DNA of 64,000 bases from DASUPK01 sp963695805 (GTDB lineage Bacteria; Actinomycetota; Thermoleophilia; Solirubrobacterales; 70-9): the NCBI GenBank assembly GCA_963695805.1, contig CAVOHV010000002.1, forward strand, positions 310,001-374,000. The letters run 5' to 3'. Positions 38,006 through 46,276 of this stretch are shown here, piece after piece. The number at the start of each line of letters is the position of its first letter. The stretch's first letter is position 1. The notes under the pieces were generated by a model. That model had not been told where the DNA came from and did no database searches. It saw nothing but the letters and a program-made list of their open reading frames with translations. The translations under genes were made by a program, and so were the position numbers.

Positions 38006-38524
38006 ATGATGCCGCCCACCGCCGCAATGCGCCGCAAGCGGGAGGCGATCGTTCGGGAGCACATGGACTCGGAGAACCGCCACGAGTTCGATGCGACCCT
38101 CGACACGTTCGACCACCCTCGCTACGAGCTGATCGCCACCGGCGACGTCTACGACGGGCCCGAGGAGGTCTCGGGCTATTTCGAGGAGAGCCGGCGCGCC
38201 TTTCCGGACCAGCGCAACGAGCTGCGCGCTCTCCATCACACCGACGACGGCGTGATGGTCGAGGCGATCATCCGCGGCACGCACAGCGGCCCGCTCCGCA
38301 GCTTGCCGCCCACCGGGCGGGATTATGAGCTGCCAATCCTGGCGTTCTTCGTCTTCGAGGAGGACCGACTCCTCTGCGAGCGCGTCTACTTCGACCAGCT
38401 GACGGTTCTGCGCCAGCTCGGCATCGCCCGTGACCCGACCAGCCTCACCGGCCGCGTGGAGACGCTGATCGGCCACCCGCTGACCATCGGTCGCGGCCTG
38501 GTCCGCCGTGTCACCGGCCGGTGA
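38006..38524 (+). CDS. SnoaL/NTF2-like small protein
   Basis: About 172 residues. The cone-shaped NTF2 fold is suggested by the order: helix MRRKREAIVREHMDSENRHE, strand YELIATGDVYDGPEEVSGYF, helix, then strands MVEAIIRGTHSGPL and PILAFFVFEEDRLLCERVYF. The family includes polyketide cyclases, isomerases and many ligand-binding proteins; without an identifiable active site the role stays open. The last 40 residues are basic. Start is one of GTG 38003, ATG 38006 or ATG 38009, immediately after a dispersed repeat. Confidence 0.72.
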   Translation: MMPPTAAMRRKREAIVREHMDSENRHEFDATLDTFDHPRYELIATGDVYDGPEEVSGYFEESRRAFPDQRNELRALHHTDDGVMVEAIIRGTHSGPLRSLPPTGRDYELPILAFFVFEEDRLLCERVYFDQLTVLRQLGIARDPTSLTGRVETLIGHPLTIGRGLVRRVTGR

Positions 38525-38575
38525 CCTCCGAATCCGTGGGACGATCGTCTCTGCGATCGCGACCAGGAGGCTGAA

Positions 38576-38917
38576 ATGGAGCTCCATCCCGGGGTATTCG
38601 TGTCCAATGTCGGAACGGAGGAGTGGCAAGCCGATCTCGAAATCGGCGGCGGTGCGGAGGAGCATGTCCTCTTCGAGACGGATGAGCTGCGCGCCGGCCT
38701 CAGCCGGTTCTCCCAGGGTGCCGATACCACCCCTCCAGTCTGGACCTTGCCTGCTACAGAGGTGCTGCTCGTGATCGAGGGTGAGGCGCGAATCGAGATC
38801 GAGGGAGGCCCTCAACTGAACTTGAGGGAGGGCGACATGGCGTGCCTGCCGAAGGGGGCTGTCACGACCTGGCACCTGACCCTCCCCTTCAAGGAGATGT
38901 GGGTACTGGCCGACTGA
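38576..38917 (+). CDS. Small cupin-domain protein
   Basis: 113 residues. It is a single small beta-barrel: ATEVLLVIEGEARIEIEGGP and LREGDMACLPKGAVTTWHLT are the two cupin strand pairs. The usual His cluster of the first cupin motif is missing (PVWTLPATEVL), leaving only one His near the end, so a metal site is doubtful; this resembles the DUF861/ethanolamine-type cupins. AGGAGG stands before the ATG. Function unknown. Confidence 0.7.
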   Translation: MELHPGVFVSNVGTEEWQADLEIGGGAEEHVLFETDELRAGLSRFSQGADTTPPVWTLPATEVLLVIEGEARIEIEGGPQLNLREGDMACLPKGAVTTWHLTLPFKEMWVLAD

Positions 38918-38926
38918 GCCGGCGAT

Positions 38927-39796
38927 CTACTTGAGAAGCCGCGAGAGGCGGCGGTCCTTGAGGATCCGCCCCTCGGTCTGCTCCTCGGGGCAGTAGTTCA
39001 TCTGGTGCTCCGAGAAGAAAACCGCCTCGATCGTGGTCCCGCAGCGCGGGCAGGGCTCCCCCTCGCGGCGGTGGACCTTGAGCGGCATCGGCATCTTGTC
39101 CGGGATCTCGTCGCCGATGACCTCCTCGTAGTGATCGATGGCGTCGCCAAGGACCCGAAGGGCATCGTGGATCCGTTTGATCTCCTCGCCGCGCAGCTCG
39201 GAGCCCTTCTTGAAGGGTGAGAGCCGGGCCTGCCAGAGGATCTCGTCGACCCAGGAGCGGCCGATCCCGGCGATGTCCCGCTGGTGGCGGAGCAGTGGGT
39301 GAAGGTGCCGCGGCTGGTCGAGCCGCTTGGTGAGCTCCTCCACGGACGGCGGCGGCCAGGCGTCGGGTCCGAGTGTCGCCACCAGCTCATCGTCGGCCAC
39401 CGCATCGCGCGGCAGCAGCTTCGCCCACGCCGACTGTTTGGTGCCGAACTCGCGCAGCCGCAGCTCGCGCCCGTCGGCGATCCGGACGAGGATTCGCGAG
39501 CGCCGGTCGCGCAGGGACGCGCGCTTGTCGAACAGCTGCAGGCGCCCCGCCGACATCAGGTGGATCAGCAGGGTGAGCGGGACATTCCCGTCAGCGGGTG
39601 ACGAGTCGAAGTCGACCGCGAGCATCTTGCCGACCCGCCGCACTCCCTCGATGCGCGCGCCGACGAGCGCATCGAGGCTCGGCTCGAAGGTCTTCAGCGT
39701 CGCCACGCCGGTGGCGAGGGCCGACTCGACCTCGGCCCCCTCGAGCGCCGTGCTCAGGCGGCGAGCGGTGATCTCGACTTCGGGTAGCTCGGGCAT
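38927..39796 (-). CDS. Fpg/Nei-family DNA glycosylase with altered zinc finger
   Basis: 289 residues. The catalytic N-terminus PELPEVEITARRL supplies the nucleophile Pro2 and Glu3, and the conserved Lys is in VRRVGKMLAVDF near residue 57. The H2TH region lies around QRDIAGIGRSWVDEILWQAR. The C-terminal zinc finger reads CPRCGTTIEAVFF and, further on, NYCPEEQTEGRIL: the fourth cysteine (normally CPxCQ) is Glu. The enzyme removes oxidised bases and nicks the strand. Divergent from nadA with a 115-bp, relatively AT-rich gap in which no promoter stands out clearly. Confidence 0.87.
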   Translation of the reverse strand: MPELPEVEITARRLSTALEGAEVESALATGVATLKTFEPSLDALVGARIEGVRRVGKMLAVDFDSSPADGNVPLTLLIHLMSAGRLQLFDKRASLRDRRSRILVRIADGRELRLREFGTKQSAWAKLLPRDAVADDELVATLGPDAWPPPSVEELTKRLDQPRHLHPLLRHQRDIAGIGRSWVDEILWQARLSPFKKGSELRGEEIKRIHDALRVLGDAIDHYEEVIGDEIPDKMPMPLKVHRREGEPCPRCGTTIEAVFFSEHQMNYCPEEQTEGRILKDRRLSRLLK

Positions 39797-39911
39797 GAAC
39801 CCAAGGGTAGGCCCGCGCTAATCTTTAGTCAGTTCATTCGCCTATCTTCAGGGCCCAGAGAGTCATAGGGCGCCGGGAAGGCGAACATCCAACGTCAAGG
39901 AGCGCCCGGTC

Positions 39912-40940
39912 GTGCTGGAGCTTCCTACCGTCAACGAGCTTCCCGCCAAGCTGAGCGAGGAGGAGATCGCGACCCTGAGCGAGGAGGTGAAGGCCCTCGC
40001 CGCCGAGCGGAACGCCGTGATCCTCGCTCACAACTACCAGCTGCCCGAGCTGCAGGACGTGGCCGACTTCGTCGGCGACTCACTCGGCCTCTCCCGGCAG
40101 GCCGACAAGACCGACGCCGAGGTGATCGAGTTCTGCGGTGTCCACTTCATGGCTGAGACGGCCTCGGTGCTCTGTCCGGACAAGACGGTGCTGATCGCCG
40201 ATCTGGGGGCCGGCTGCTCGCTCTCTGAGTCGATCAACGCGGACCAGCTCCGTGCCTGGAAGGCAGAGCACCCTGGCGCGGTCGTCGTCATGTATGTCAA
40301 CACCTCGGCCGCGGTCAAGGCCGAGACGGACTACTGCTGCACGTCGGGCAACGCGGTTGCCGTGGTCGAGCACATCCTTCGGGAGCACGGTCCCGACACC
40401 GAGATCCTCTTCGGACCCGACATGTGGCTCGGAGCCTTCGTCGAGCGCGAGACGGGGATCAAGGAGGACCCCGAGCGCCGCGAGCGGTTCCACATCTGGG
40501 ACGGCGAGTGCCACGTCCACGCCGGCATTCGCCCAACCGACATCAAGACCGTCCGTGACGAGCACCCGAACGCTGAGTTCCTGATCCACCCCGAGTGCGG
40601 CTGCGCGACCCAGGCCATGGAGTACGTGGCCTCCGGAGACATCGACCCGGACGGCGTCCAGATGCTCTCCACCGGTGGGATGCTCAACTACATGGAGGAG
40701 CACCCCACGGGCGAATACATCGTCGCCACCGAGAACGGGATGCTCTATCCACTCCAGCAGGCGGCGCCGCAGGCGAAGCTGGTCGAGGCGAACCGGATGG
40801 CCTTCTGCAAGTACATGAAGATGATCACGCTGCCGAAGGTCCGCGACTCGCTGCGGGACTTCAAATACGAGGTCAAGGTCCCGCCGGAGATCGCCGAGCG
40901 TGCGACGCTGCCGATCGAGCGCATGGTCGCGATCGGCTAG
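39912..40940 (+). CDS. nadA: Quinolinate synthase A
   Basis: 342 residues from GTG with AAGGAG 8 nt before. VILAHNYQLPELQDVADFVG and HFMAETASVLCPDKTVLIAD are family signatures; the three [4Fe-4S] ligands are in DLGAGCSLSES, in TDYCCTSGNAV and in IHPECGCATQAME. It condenses iminoaspartate with dihydroxyacetone phosphate to quinolinate, the substrate of NadC encoded at 37114. The length is typical of the NadA types with long C-terminus (KYMKMITLPKVRDSLRDF). Confidence 0.95.
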   Translation: MLELPTVNELPAKLSEEEIATLSEEVKALAAERNAVILAHNYQLPELQDVADFVGDSLGLSRQADKTDAEVIEFCGVHFMAETASVLCPDKTVLIADLGAGCSLSESINADQLRAWKAEHPGAVVVMYVNTSAAVKAETDYCCTSGNAVAVVEHILREHGPDTEILFGPDMWLGAFVERETGIKEDPERRERFHIWDGECHVHAGIRPTDIKTVRDEHPNAEFLIHPECGCATQAMEYVASGDIDPDGVQMLSTGGMLNYMEEHPTGEYIVATENGMLYPLQQAAPQAKLVEANRMAFCKYMKMITLPKVRDSLRDFKYEVKVPPEIAERATLPIERMVAIG

Positions 40941-40982
40941 GGACCTACACACTTTTCAGCACAAGGCTGTTCAATAGGCCCG

Positions 40983-42029
40983 ATGCGGAGGGCCCGACCC
41001 ACCGTTCTCTGCGCGCTCGTCGTAGTGCTTCTCGTCCCTGCGGGCGCGGCAGCGCAGAGCAAGGGCGACGTACAGCCGAAAGTCGTGGGCGGGCACGCCG
41101 CCTCGATCACGCAGTATCCGTGGCAGGCAGCAGTCTTCGTCGACGGCGAGCAGATCTGCGGTGGGTCGCTTCTCACCTCGCGGATCGTCATCACCGCGGC
41201 GCACTGCGTCTTTGACACCGACCCCGACTGCACTCTGATCTGCAATTCGCTCACGGACCCGCCTCCAGGGGACGGGACCAGCAGGCTCGACTCAGACGAC
41301 GTGAGCGTGATGCTGGGGAGCACGACGCTCGACGGCCCGCAGACGCCCGTCGCCGGGGTGTCGTTTCGATCGAACTACGAGCCCGACTTCAACAGTCCCG
41401 GGGTGCCTCAGTTCGACGTCGGCTACCTGGTGCTCTCCTCGGTATCCGCGCAGACGCCGATCAAGATCGCCGGCACCGACCAGGGCGCGCTCTGGGATCC
41501 GGGCAGCCCCGCCAACATCACCGGCTGGGGTGATACCAGCGAGTCCGGTGGAGCACCGTTCGCCCTCCGGGCCGCGACTGTCCAGACGATCGACGACGGC
41601 ACCTGCGGCTCCGACTACGGTGGCGACTTCGATCCCAGCACGATGATCTGTGCCGGCTTCCAGAGCGGCGGGGTCGACACGTGCGCGGGCGACAGCGGCG
41701 GCCCGCTCGAGGCGCCGCAGTCGGCGGGCGGCTACCGGTTGGTCGGCATCACGAGTTGGGGCGAGGGCTGCGCTGAGCCTGGATTCCCGGGCATCTACAC
41801 GCGCGTCGCCGACACGACCCTGAGCCCCCTGGTCGCATCCGACGTGGCAAGCCTGGAATCGCAATTCGGACTGCCGCACGAGGCGATCTTCGGTTCGGCC
41901 GTCGCCGCCACGCTCGCCAAGTCCGCTACGCCCGCCAAGAAGCCCTTCGCGAAGTGCAAGCGCATCCGCGACAAGAAGAAGCGGAAGCGCTGCGTGAAGA
42001 AGGTCAGGAAGAAGCTCAAGACTGCCTGA
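40983..42029 (+). CDS. Secreted trypsin-like serine protease with basic Cys-containing tail (copy 1)
   Basis: 348 residues. The signal peptide ends near VLLVPAGAAAQ; VVGGHAASITQYPWQAAVFV is the activation-site N-terminus of S1A proteases. The triad is His in VITAAHCVFD, Asp in QFDVGYLVLS and Ser in DTCAGDSGGPLEAP; the Asp six residues before the Ser gives trypsin-type (Arg/Lys) specificity. About 60 residues after the protease domain it ends in FAKCKRIRDKKKRKRCVKKV and further Lys. The next gene is a paralogue with nearly the same tail. It probably acts at the cell surface on proteins cleaved after basic residues. Confidence 0.9.
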   Translation: MRRARPTVLCALVVVLLVPAGAAAQSKGDVQPKVVGGHAASITQYPWQAAVFVDGEQICGGSLLTSRIVITAAHCVFDTDPDCTLICNSLTDPPPGDGTSRLDSDDVSVMLGSTTLDGPQTPVAGVSFRSNYEPDFNSPGVPQFDVGYLVLSSVSAQTPIKIAGTDQGALWDPGSPANITGWGDTSESGGAPFALRAATVQTIDDGTCGSDYGGDFDPSTMICAGFQSGGVDTCAGDSGGPLEAPQSAGGYRLVGITSWGEGCAEPGFPGIYTRVADTTLSPLVASDVASLESQFGLPHEAIFGSAVAATLAKSATPAKKPFAKCKRIRDKKKRKRCVKKVRKKLKTA

Positions 42030-42094
42030 GCAGGCGGGCCGTCCCGTGCGACGATTGGCAGCGTCTCAAGATTCTCTCCCCGATATCCGACAGA

Positions 42095-43240
42095 ATGTCG
42101 GTAATGGGGAGGACCACTGCTCGGCTCCTGAGTTGCCTCATCCTGATGCTGCTGGCGATCGTGCCGGCCGCCTCGGCACGGTCGCCCGAACCACGGGTGG
42201 TCGGTGGCAGCCAGACGACGATCGAGCATTACCCGTGGCAGGCAGCGGTCTTCGTCGACGGCCAGCAGATCTGCGGCGGCTCGCTGATCACAACTTCGAT
42301 TGTGCTGACGGCCGCCCACTGCGTATTCGACTCCGATCCCGACTGCCACAAGGGCGGCGGCGTCGACGTCTGCCTCCCAAGCGATCCCGGGGGTGACGGC
42401 ACCAAGAGGCTCGATGTCGATGACGTCACGGTTGTGCTTGGAGTGACGAAGCTCTCGATCGCCGGCGAAGGGAACGAGCATCCGGTCCAGGACATCTCCT
42501 ACGACCCGGGCTTCGATCCGGTCACCTTTCAGAACGACGTTGCCTATCTGGTGCTCGCGGCCCCCGTGACCACGGGACCGGCAGTCCAGACGATCGACAT
42601 CGCAGGTGACGACGAGGCCGCGGTCTGGGCACCCGACGTACCGGTGGAAATCAGCGGCTGGGGCAGCACCTTCTCGGGTGGCTCTACGGTCGACTCGTTG
42701 CGAGCAGCCACCGTGCCGATCGTCGGCGATTCGATCTGTGGCTCGGCCGCCGACTACGGGAGCGCGTTCGATCCGGGGACGATGGTTTGCGCGGGCTATC
42801 CGGAGGGTGGCGTCGATACCTGCCAGGGCGACAGCGGCGGGCCACTGGAGGCACCGCTCGATGGCGGGGGATACAGGCTCGTCGGGATCACCAGTTGGGG
42901 CTTCGGTTGCGCCGAGCCCGACGCACCGGGCGTCTATACGCGGATCGCCCAGGCGGCGCCGGACGGACTTCGGGATGACGTGGTCGCGGAGGTCGCGGAG
43001 CTCGAGACCACCTACCTCCTCGCTCCCGAGAACATCGTCGGCAGCGGGGGCCAGCCTCCTCTCGACAGGCCGGACCCGCCGCCGACAACCGGTAACCCGA
43101 CTCCTTCGTCGACACCGCAGCCCTCCGCCGCGACGAGCAGCTCCGCGCGCGACCCGCTCTCCAAGTGCAAACGCATCCGCGACAAGAAGAAGCGGAAGGG
43201 CTGCACGAAGAAGGTCAAGAAGAAGCTGAAGCACGCCTGA
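42095..43240 (+). CDS. Secreted trypsin-like serine protease with basic Cys-containing tail (copy 2)
   Basis: About 381 residues. Signal peptide LLSCLILMLLAIVPAASA, then VVGGSQTTIEHYPWQAAVFV. The triad is in VLTAAHCVFDSD, FQNDVAYLVLA and DTCQGDSGGPLEAP, again with the trypsin-type Asp. A Pro/Ser/Thr linker (PPPTTGNPTPSSTPQPSAAT) joins the protease to the tail LSKCKRIRDKKKRKGCTKKV plus more Lys. It arose by tandem duplication with the gene at 40983; the linker is specific to this copy. ATG 42095 or 42104 may be the start; neither has a good ribosome-binding site. Confidence 0.9.
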   Translation: MSVMGRTTARLLSCLILMLLAIVPAASARSPEPRVVGGSQTTIEHYPWQAAVFVDGQQICGGSLITTSIVLTAAHCVFDSDPDCHKGGGVDVCLPSDPGGDGTKRLDVDDVTVVLGVTKLSIAGEGNEHPVQDISYDPGFDPVTFQNDVAYLVLAAPVTTGPAVQTIDIAGDDEAAVWAPDVPVEISGWGSTFSGGSTVDSLRAATVPIVGDSICGSAADYGSAFDPGTMVCAGYPEGGVDTCQGDSGGPLEAPLDGGGYRLVGITSWGFGCAEPDAPGVYTRIAQAAPDGLRDDVVAEVAELETTYLLAPENIVGSGGQPPLDRPDPPPTTGNPTPSSTPQPSAATSSSARDPLSKCKRIRDKKKRKGCTKKVKKKLKHA

Positions 43241-43288
43241 CCGAACTGCATCGGCCGCCCGGGCTGCTGCTAGGTTGCGCGCGGAGGG

Positions 43289-44170
43289 ATGTTGGAGATC
43301 GTTCTGCGGGCCGCGCTTGGCATCGTGCTCGCGAGCGCTGCGCTCGCGAAGCTGGCTTCGCCGCGCGAGAGCATCGGCGCGCTCGACAGCTTCGGCTTCC
43401 GAGAGGGCCCGCTCCGCCCGGTCGCCTGGGCCGCGCTGATCGCGATCGAGTTGGCATTGGCAGTGGCGGTGGCGCTCGGATCGGATGCGGCGGCTTACGC
43501 CGCCGCCGGCCTGATGGCGATGTTCTCCGCCCTGACGGTTTCCGCTCTGCTCCGTGGCCGCGCGGGCGCCCCGTGCGCCTGCTTCGGCCCGCGCTCGAGG
43601 GTGTCGCGGCTCGGGGTGCTTCGGAATCTCGCGCTCGCGGCGGCATTCGCGCTCGTCCCGTCGGTCGACTCGATCTCGATCGGGACCCAGGGCTGGATGT
43701 GGATCGGGATCGGCGTCGCGCTCGCTGCCTGCGCGGCACTCACGATCGCGTTGCTCGGTCTGGCCAGGGAGGTCGGGATGCTGCGCCTCCAGCTCGGCAC
43801 GCAGGGCGCCCTCGAGATCGCCGGCGAGGGGCCTGAGATCGGCTCTCGCCCGGAGGATCTGGCCCACCGCCTCGGTCGCAACGGGGCGGACTTCGGCCTC
43901 GCGGTCTTCACATCCGAGGGCTGTGGGATCTGCCAGACCCTCGCCCCGGCGATCGACAACGTGGCCAGGGACCCACGGGTTGCGGTGGCCATCTTCGACG
44001 AGGTCGCGGAGGCGGAGCTCTGGAGACGGCTGGGGATCCCAGGCAGTCCCTTCGCTCTGGCGCTCGATCGCGAGGGCACGGTGCTGGCCAAGGGGACCTT
44101 CAACAACCTCGCACAGCTCGAGAGCGTCCTGGCCACGGCCGAGCGGCGGAGGCCCCCTGGCGGTGCCTGA
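43289..44170 (+). CDS. MauE/DoxX-like membrane protein fused to a thioredoxin-like domain
   Basis: 293 residues. Residues 1-150 form four membrane helices in the MauE/DoxX pattern, including the cysteine motif APCACFGPRSR between helices 3 and 4. A further hydrophobic segment (IGIGVALAACAALTIALLGL) follows, then a periplasm-type thioredoxin domain with active site FTSEGCGICQTLAPAI near residue 213 and the cis-Pro region GIPGSPFALALDREG. In methylamine-utilisation operons MauE and MauD, the latter thioredoxin-like, are separate proteins needed to form disulfides in the amine dehydrogenase light chain; here they are one polypeptide. It overlaps the next gene by 8 bp. Confidence 0.82.
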   Translation: MLEIVLRAALGIVLASAALAKLASPRESIGALDSFGFREGPLRPVAWAALIAIELALAVAVALGSDAAAYAAAGLMAMFSALTVSALLRGRAGAPCACFGPRSRVSRLGVLRNLALAAAFALVPSVDSISIGTQGWMWIGIGVALAACAALTIALLGLAREVGMLRLQLGTQGALEIAGEGPEIGSRPEDLAHRLGRNGADFGLAVFTSEGCGICQTLAPAIDNVARDPRVAVAIFDEVAEAELWRRLGIPGSPFALALDREGTVLAKGTFNNLAQLESVLATAERRRPPGGA

Positions 44171-44738
44171 GCACCTGGATCGGATCAGCGATTCGCTCGC
44201 CCGCGACAGCTCGCGGCGCGGGTTCCTGGCCCGGGTCGGGGGTGCGCTGATGGCGATCACCGCAGCCCGGACGGTCGGCTCGCTGATCGAGCCCGGTGAG
44301 TCCGACGCCTTCCACTTCTGCGGCCACACCTTCACCACCGGCTCCTGTCCGCACCCGACGGGCCTTCCGCGGATCGACTCCCGCGGCTACCCGCTGCGGG
44401 CCAGCGACGGGAGTCCGATCGACGACATCGGCCGGCCCGTGAACGAGGCGGGCCAGCCCGTGGACGACGACGGCCAGCTGCTGAAGGGGCCGGACGGGCG
44501 ACCGCTGCCGCCCGCCCCGCGGACGCGGATCTGCGATCGCGTCCAGGACATCTACGGAATCGGAACGAAGATCGACGGGGCGTGGTACCGCTGCTGCGGG
44601 GGCAAGGTCCGCAAGCTCGTGGACTGCTGCTCCCATCACAGCACCCGCATCAACGGGGACGCGGCGCTGACCGGCTACTGCTACGGCGGTCGGAAGGTCT
44701 TCTGCGTCCAGTACTACGACACGCGGGTGCCGTGCTGA
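44163..44738 (+). CDS. Tat-exported Cys-rich protein resembling methylamine dehydrogenase light chain
   Basis: 191 residues from GTG. A twin-arginine leader (SSRRGFLARVGGALMAITAA) is followed by a linker of four to five short repeats of type GxPhxxx (GSPIDDIGRPVNEAGQPVDD), then a compact domain with ten cysteines in the mature protein. GTKIDGAWYRCCGG resembles the region of MauA holding the first cofactor Trp (GTK...SWVASC), and GDAALTGYCYGGRKVFC resembles its second cofactor region, where the Trp is replaced by Tyr. Only one Trp is present in the whole mature part. The match is by eye. Tight coupling to MauE-Trx and a CcdA-like gene argues that its disulfides are installed by them. Confidence 0.65.
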   Translation: MPEHLDRISDSLARDSSRRGFLARVGGALMAITAARTVGSLIEPGESDAFHFCGHTFTTGSCPHPTGLPRIDSRGYPLRASDGSPIDDIGRPVNEAGQPVDDDGQLLKGPDGRPLPPAPRTRICDRVQDIYGIGTKIDGAWYRCCGGKVRKLVDCCSHHSTRINGDAALTGYCYGGRKVFCVQYYDTRVPC

Positions 44739-46219
44739 TGTTTGGACCGCTCGAGATCGCTCTCGGCGTCGCCGCGCTGCTGATCGGCGCGACCGGGACC
44801 TTCTCGCCGTGCGGGCTGTCGGTGATCGACACGATCGGTCCCACCGGCCACACCGGCGGCCGCCGCACGACGATCGCGGCCTGCGTCGCGTTCCTCCCGG
44901 GCGCGATCGCTGGGGGTCTGCTGACCTTCGGCTCGCTCGCGGCCCTGGGAGACATGCTGCACGGCGCGGGCGGGCGCGCCTCCTACCTGGTTGCGGCCGC
45001 GATCGCGCTGGTCGCGGCGGCGCTCGAGGTGCGGGGGACCAGGATCGTGCCGCAGATCCGGCGGCAGCTGCCGGAGCACTGGCGACGGGTCATGCCGATG
45101 GCGATCGCCGCCGCCCTCTACGGCGTTCTGCTCGGGATCGGCTTCACGACCTTCGTCCTCACATTCGGTGTCTGGGCCCTCGCCGGCGTCAGCCTCGCCG
45201 TCGGGGATCCGGCGCTCGGCCTGCTGCTCGGCGCGTGCTTCGGGCTGGGCCGTGCTCTCCCGATCCTCGCCCTGGCGCCGCTCGCCGGGCGCCCGGCCGG
45301 CATCCGCGCCACCGAGCTGATGTGCGAGCGGCCAGGCGTCTATCTCGGCCTGCGTCGCGGCGACGCCGCCGCGCTCACCGCGGCGGCCCTGGCGCTGATC
45401 ATCGTCCCGGGGAGCGCCGGAGCGGCTGGGACCAGCGTGGCGCACGCGACGGATCCGTCCGCCACGGCGGACGCGGTCCTCTTCCAGCGGCTCGGGGGAC
45501 CGGCGGTGATCAGGCGCGGCGGCCCGGAGATTCCACTGCCCGGCAGCCATCCGGCGATCGGCGGACGGTTCGTCGCCACCGTGCAGGGAGACTCGGTCCT
45601 CCTCTTCGACCGCGGCACGCTTGCGCCGATCGGCCAGATCCCGGCGCCCGGCGCCGACGCGATCGCGGTCTCCGACAGCTGGCTCGCCTACCGCACCTCG
45701 GGGGGAGGGGGCGATGCGATCTACATCCGCTACATCGCCAACCCGGCGTCGCCCGCCCCGGCGCTTCAGGTCGCCTCGCAGGGTGGAGCGGGGCAGCTCA
45801 GCCGCCCCGCGGTCGACCGGAACACCCTCCTCTACGCGCTCGCCACCCCCCGGGGGAGTCGCGTGGTGCAGAGGGCGATGGGAACGCGAAAGCACCGTGC
45901 GCTGGTGCGGTCGCCGAGGCTCCTGCTCTTCGATCCATCCGTGAGGGGGCACTCGTTCGCGTATGTGAGAACCGACGCGCGCCGCAGCCGGCTGATGGTT
46001 CGCCGCCGGCAGGCGCACGGCGCCGGCCGGGTGCTGTTCTCGCTGGGCCGCTCCAAGGGGGTGCTCTGGTCGAACGCGCTAACCGGCTCGGTGGCCTACG
46101 CGACGGTCCTGCAGCCGAGCTCCGGCAATCCCGACGCCACGATCGTCGGCGTCAGCCGGCGCCACCCCAAGCGATTCCATCAGCGCGGTCCGCGCGGGGG
46201 CGGGAACCACCGCTTCTGA
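44738..46219 (+). CDS. CcdA/DsbD-like thiol transporter fused to propeller-like extracytoplasmic domain
   Basis: 493 residues. Residues 1-235 hold about six to seven helices of the CcdA/DsbD core, with one redox cysteine in GTFSPCGLSVIDTIGP in helix 1 and a second in LLGACFGLGRALPILALAPL. Such proteins carry electrons from cytoplasmic thioredoxin outward. The C-terminal 250 residues contain several repeats of TolB/WD type (IAVSDSWLAYRTSGGGGDAI, LSRPAVDRNTLLYALATPRG, VRGHSFAYVRTDARRSRLM), suggesting four to five propeller blades. The ATG overlaps the previous stop (TGATG). The fusion of transporter and propeller is unusual. Confidence 0.72.
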   Translation: MFGPLEIALGVAALLIGATGTFSPCGLSVIDTIGPTGHTGGRRTTIAACVAFLPGAIAGGLLTFGSLAALGDMLHGAGGRASYLVAAAIALVAAALEVRGTRIVPQIRRQLPEHWRRVMPMAIAAALYGVLLGIGFTTFVLTFGVWALAGVSLAVGDPALGLLLGACFGLGRALPILALAPLAGRPAGIRATELMCERPGVYLGLRRGDAAALTAAALALIIVPGSAGAAGTSVAHATDPSATADAVLFQRLGGPAVIRRGGPEIPLPGSHPAIGGRFVATVQGDSVLLFDRGTLAPIGQIPAPGADAIAVSDSWLAYRTSGGGGDAIYIRYIANPASPAPALQVASQGGAGQLSRPAVDRNTLLYALATPRGSRVVQRAMGTRKHRALVRSPRLLLFDPSVRGHSFAYVRTDARRSRLMVRRRQAHGAGRVLFSLGRSKGVLWSNALTGSVAYATVLQPSSGNPDATIVGVSRRHPKRFHQRGPRGGGNHRF

Positions 46220-46276
46220 TCGGGGATCGGCTACGGAATTAGTGTGTTGGACGAATCCGATCTAGGGAGGTCGAAA

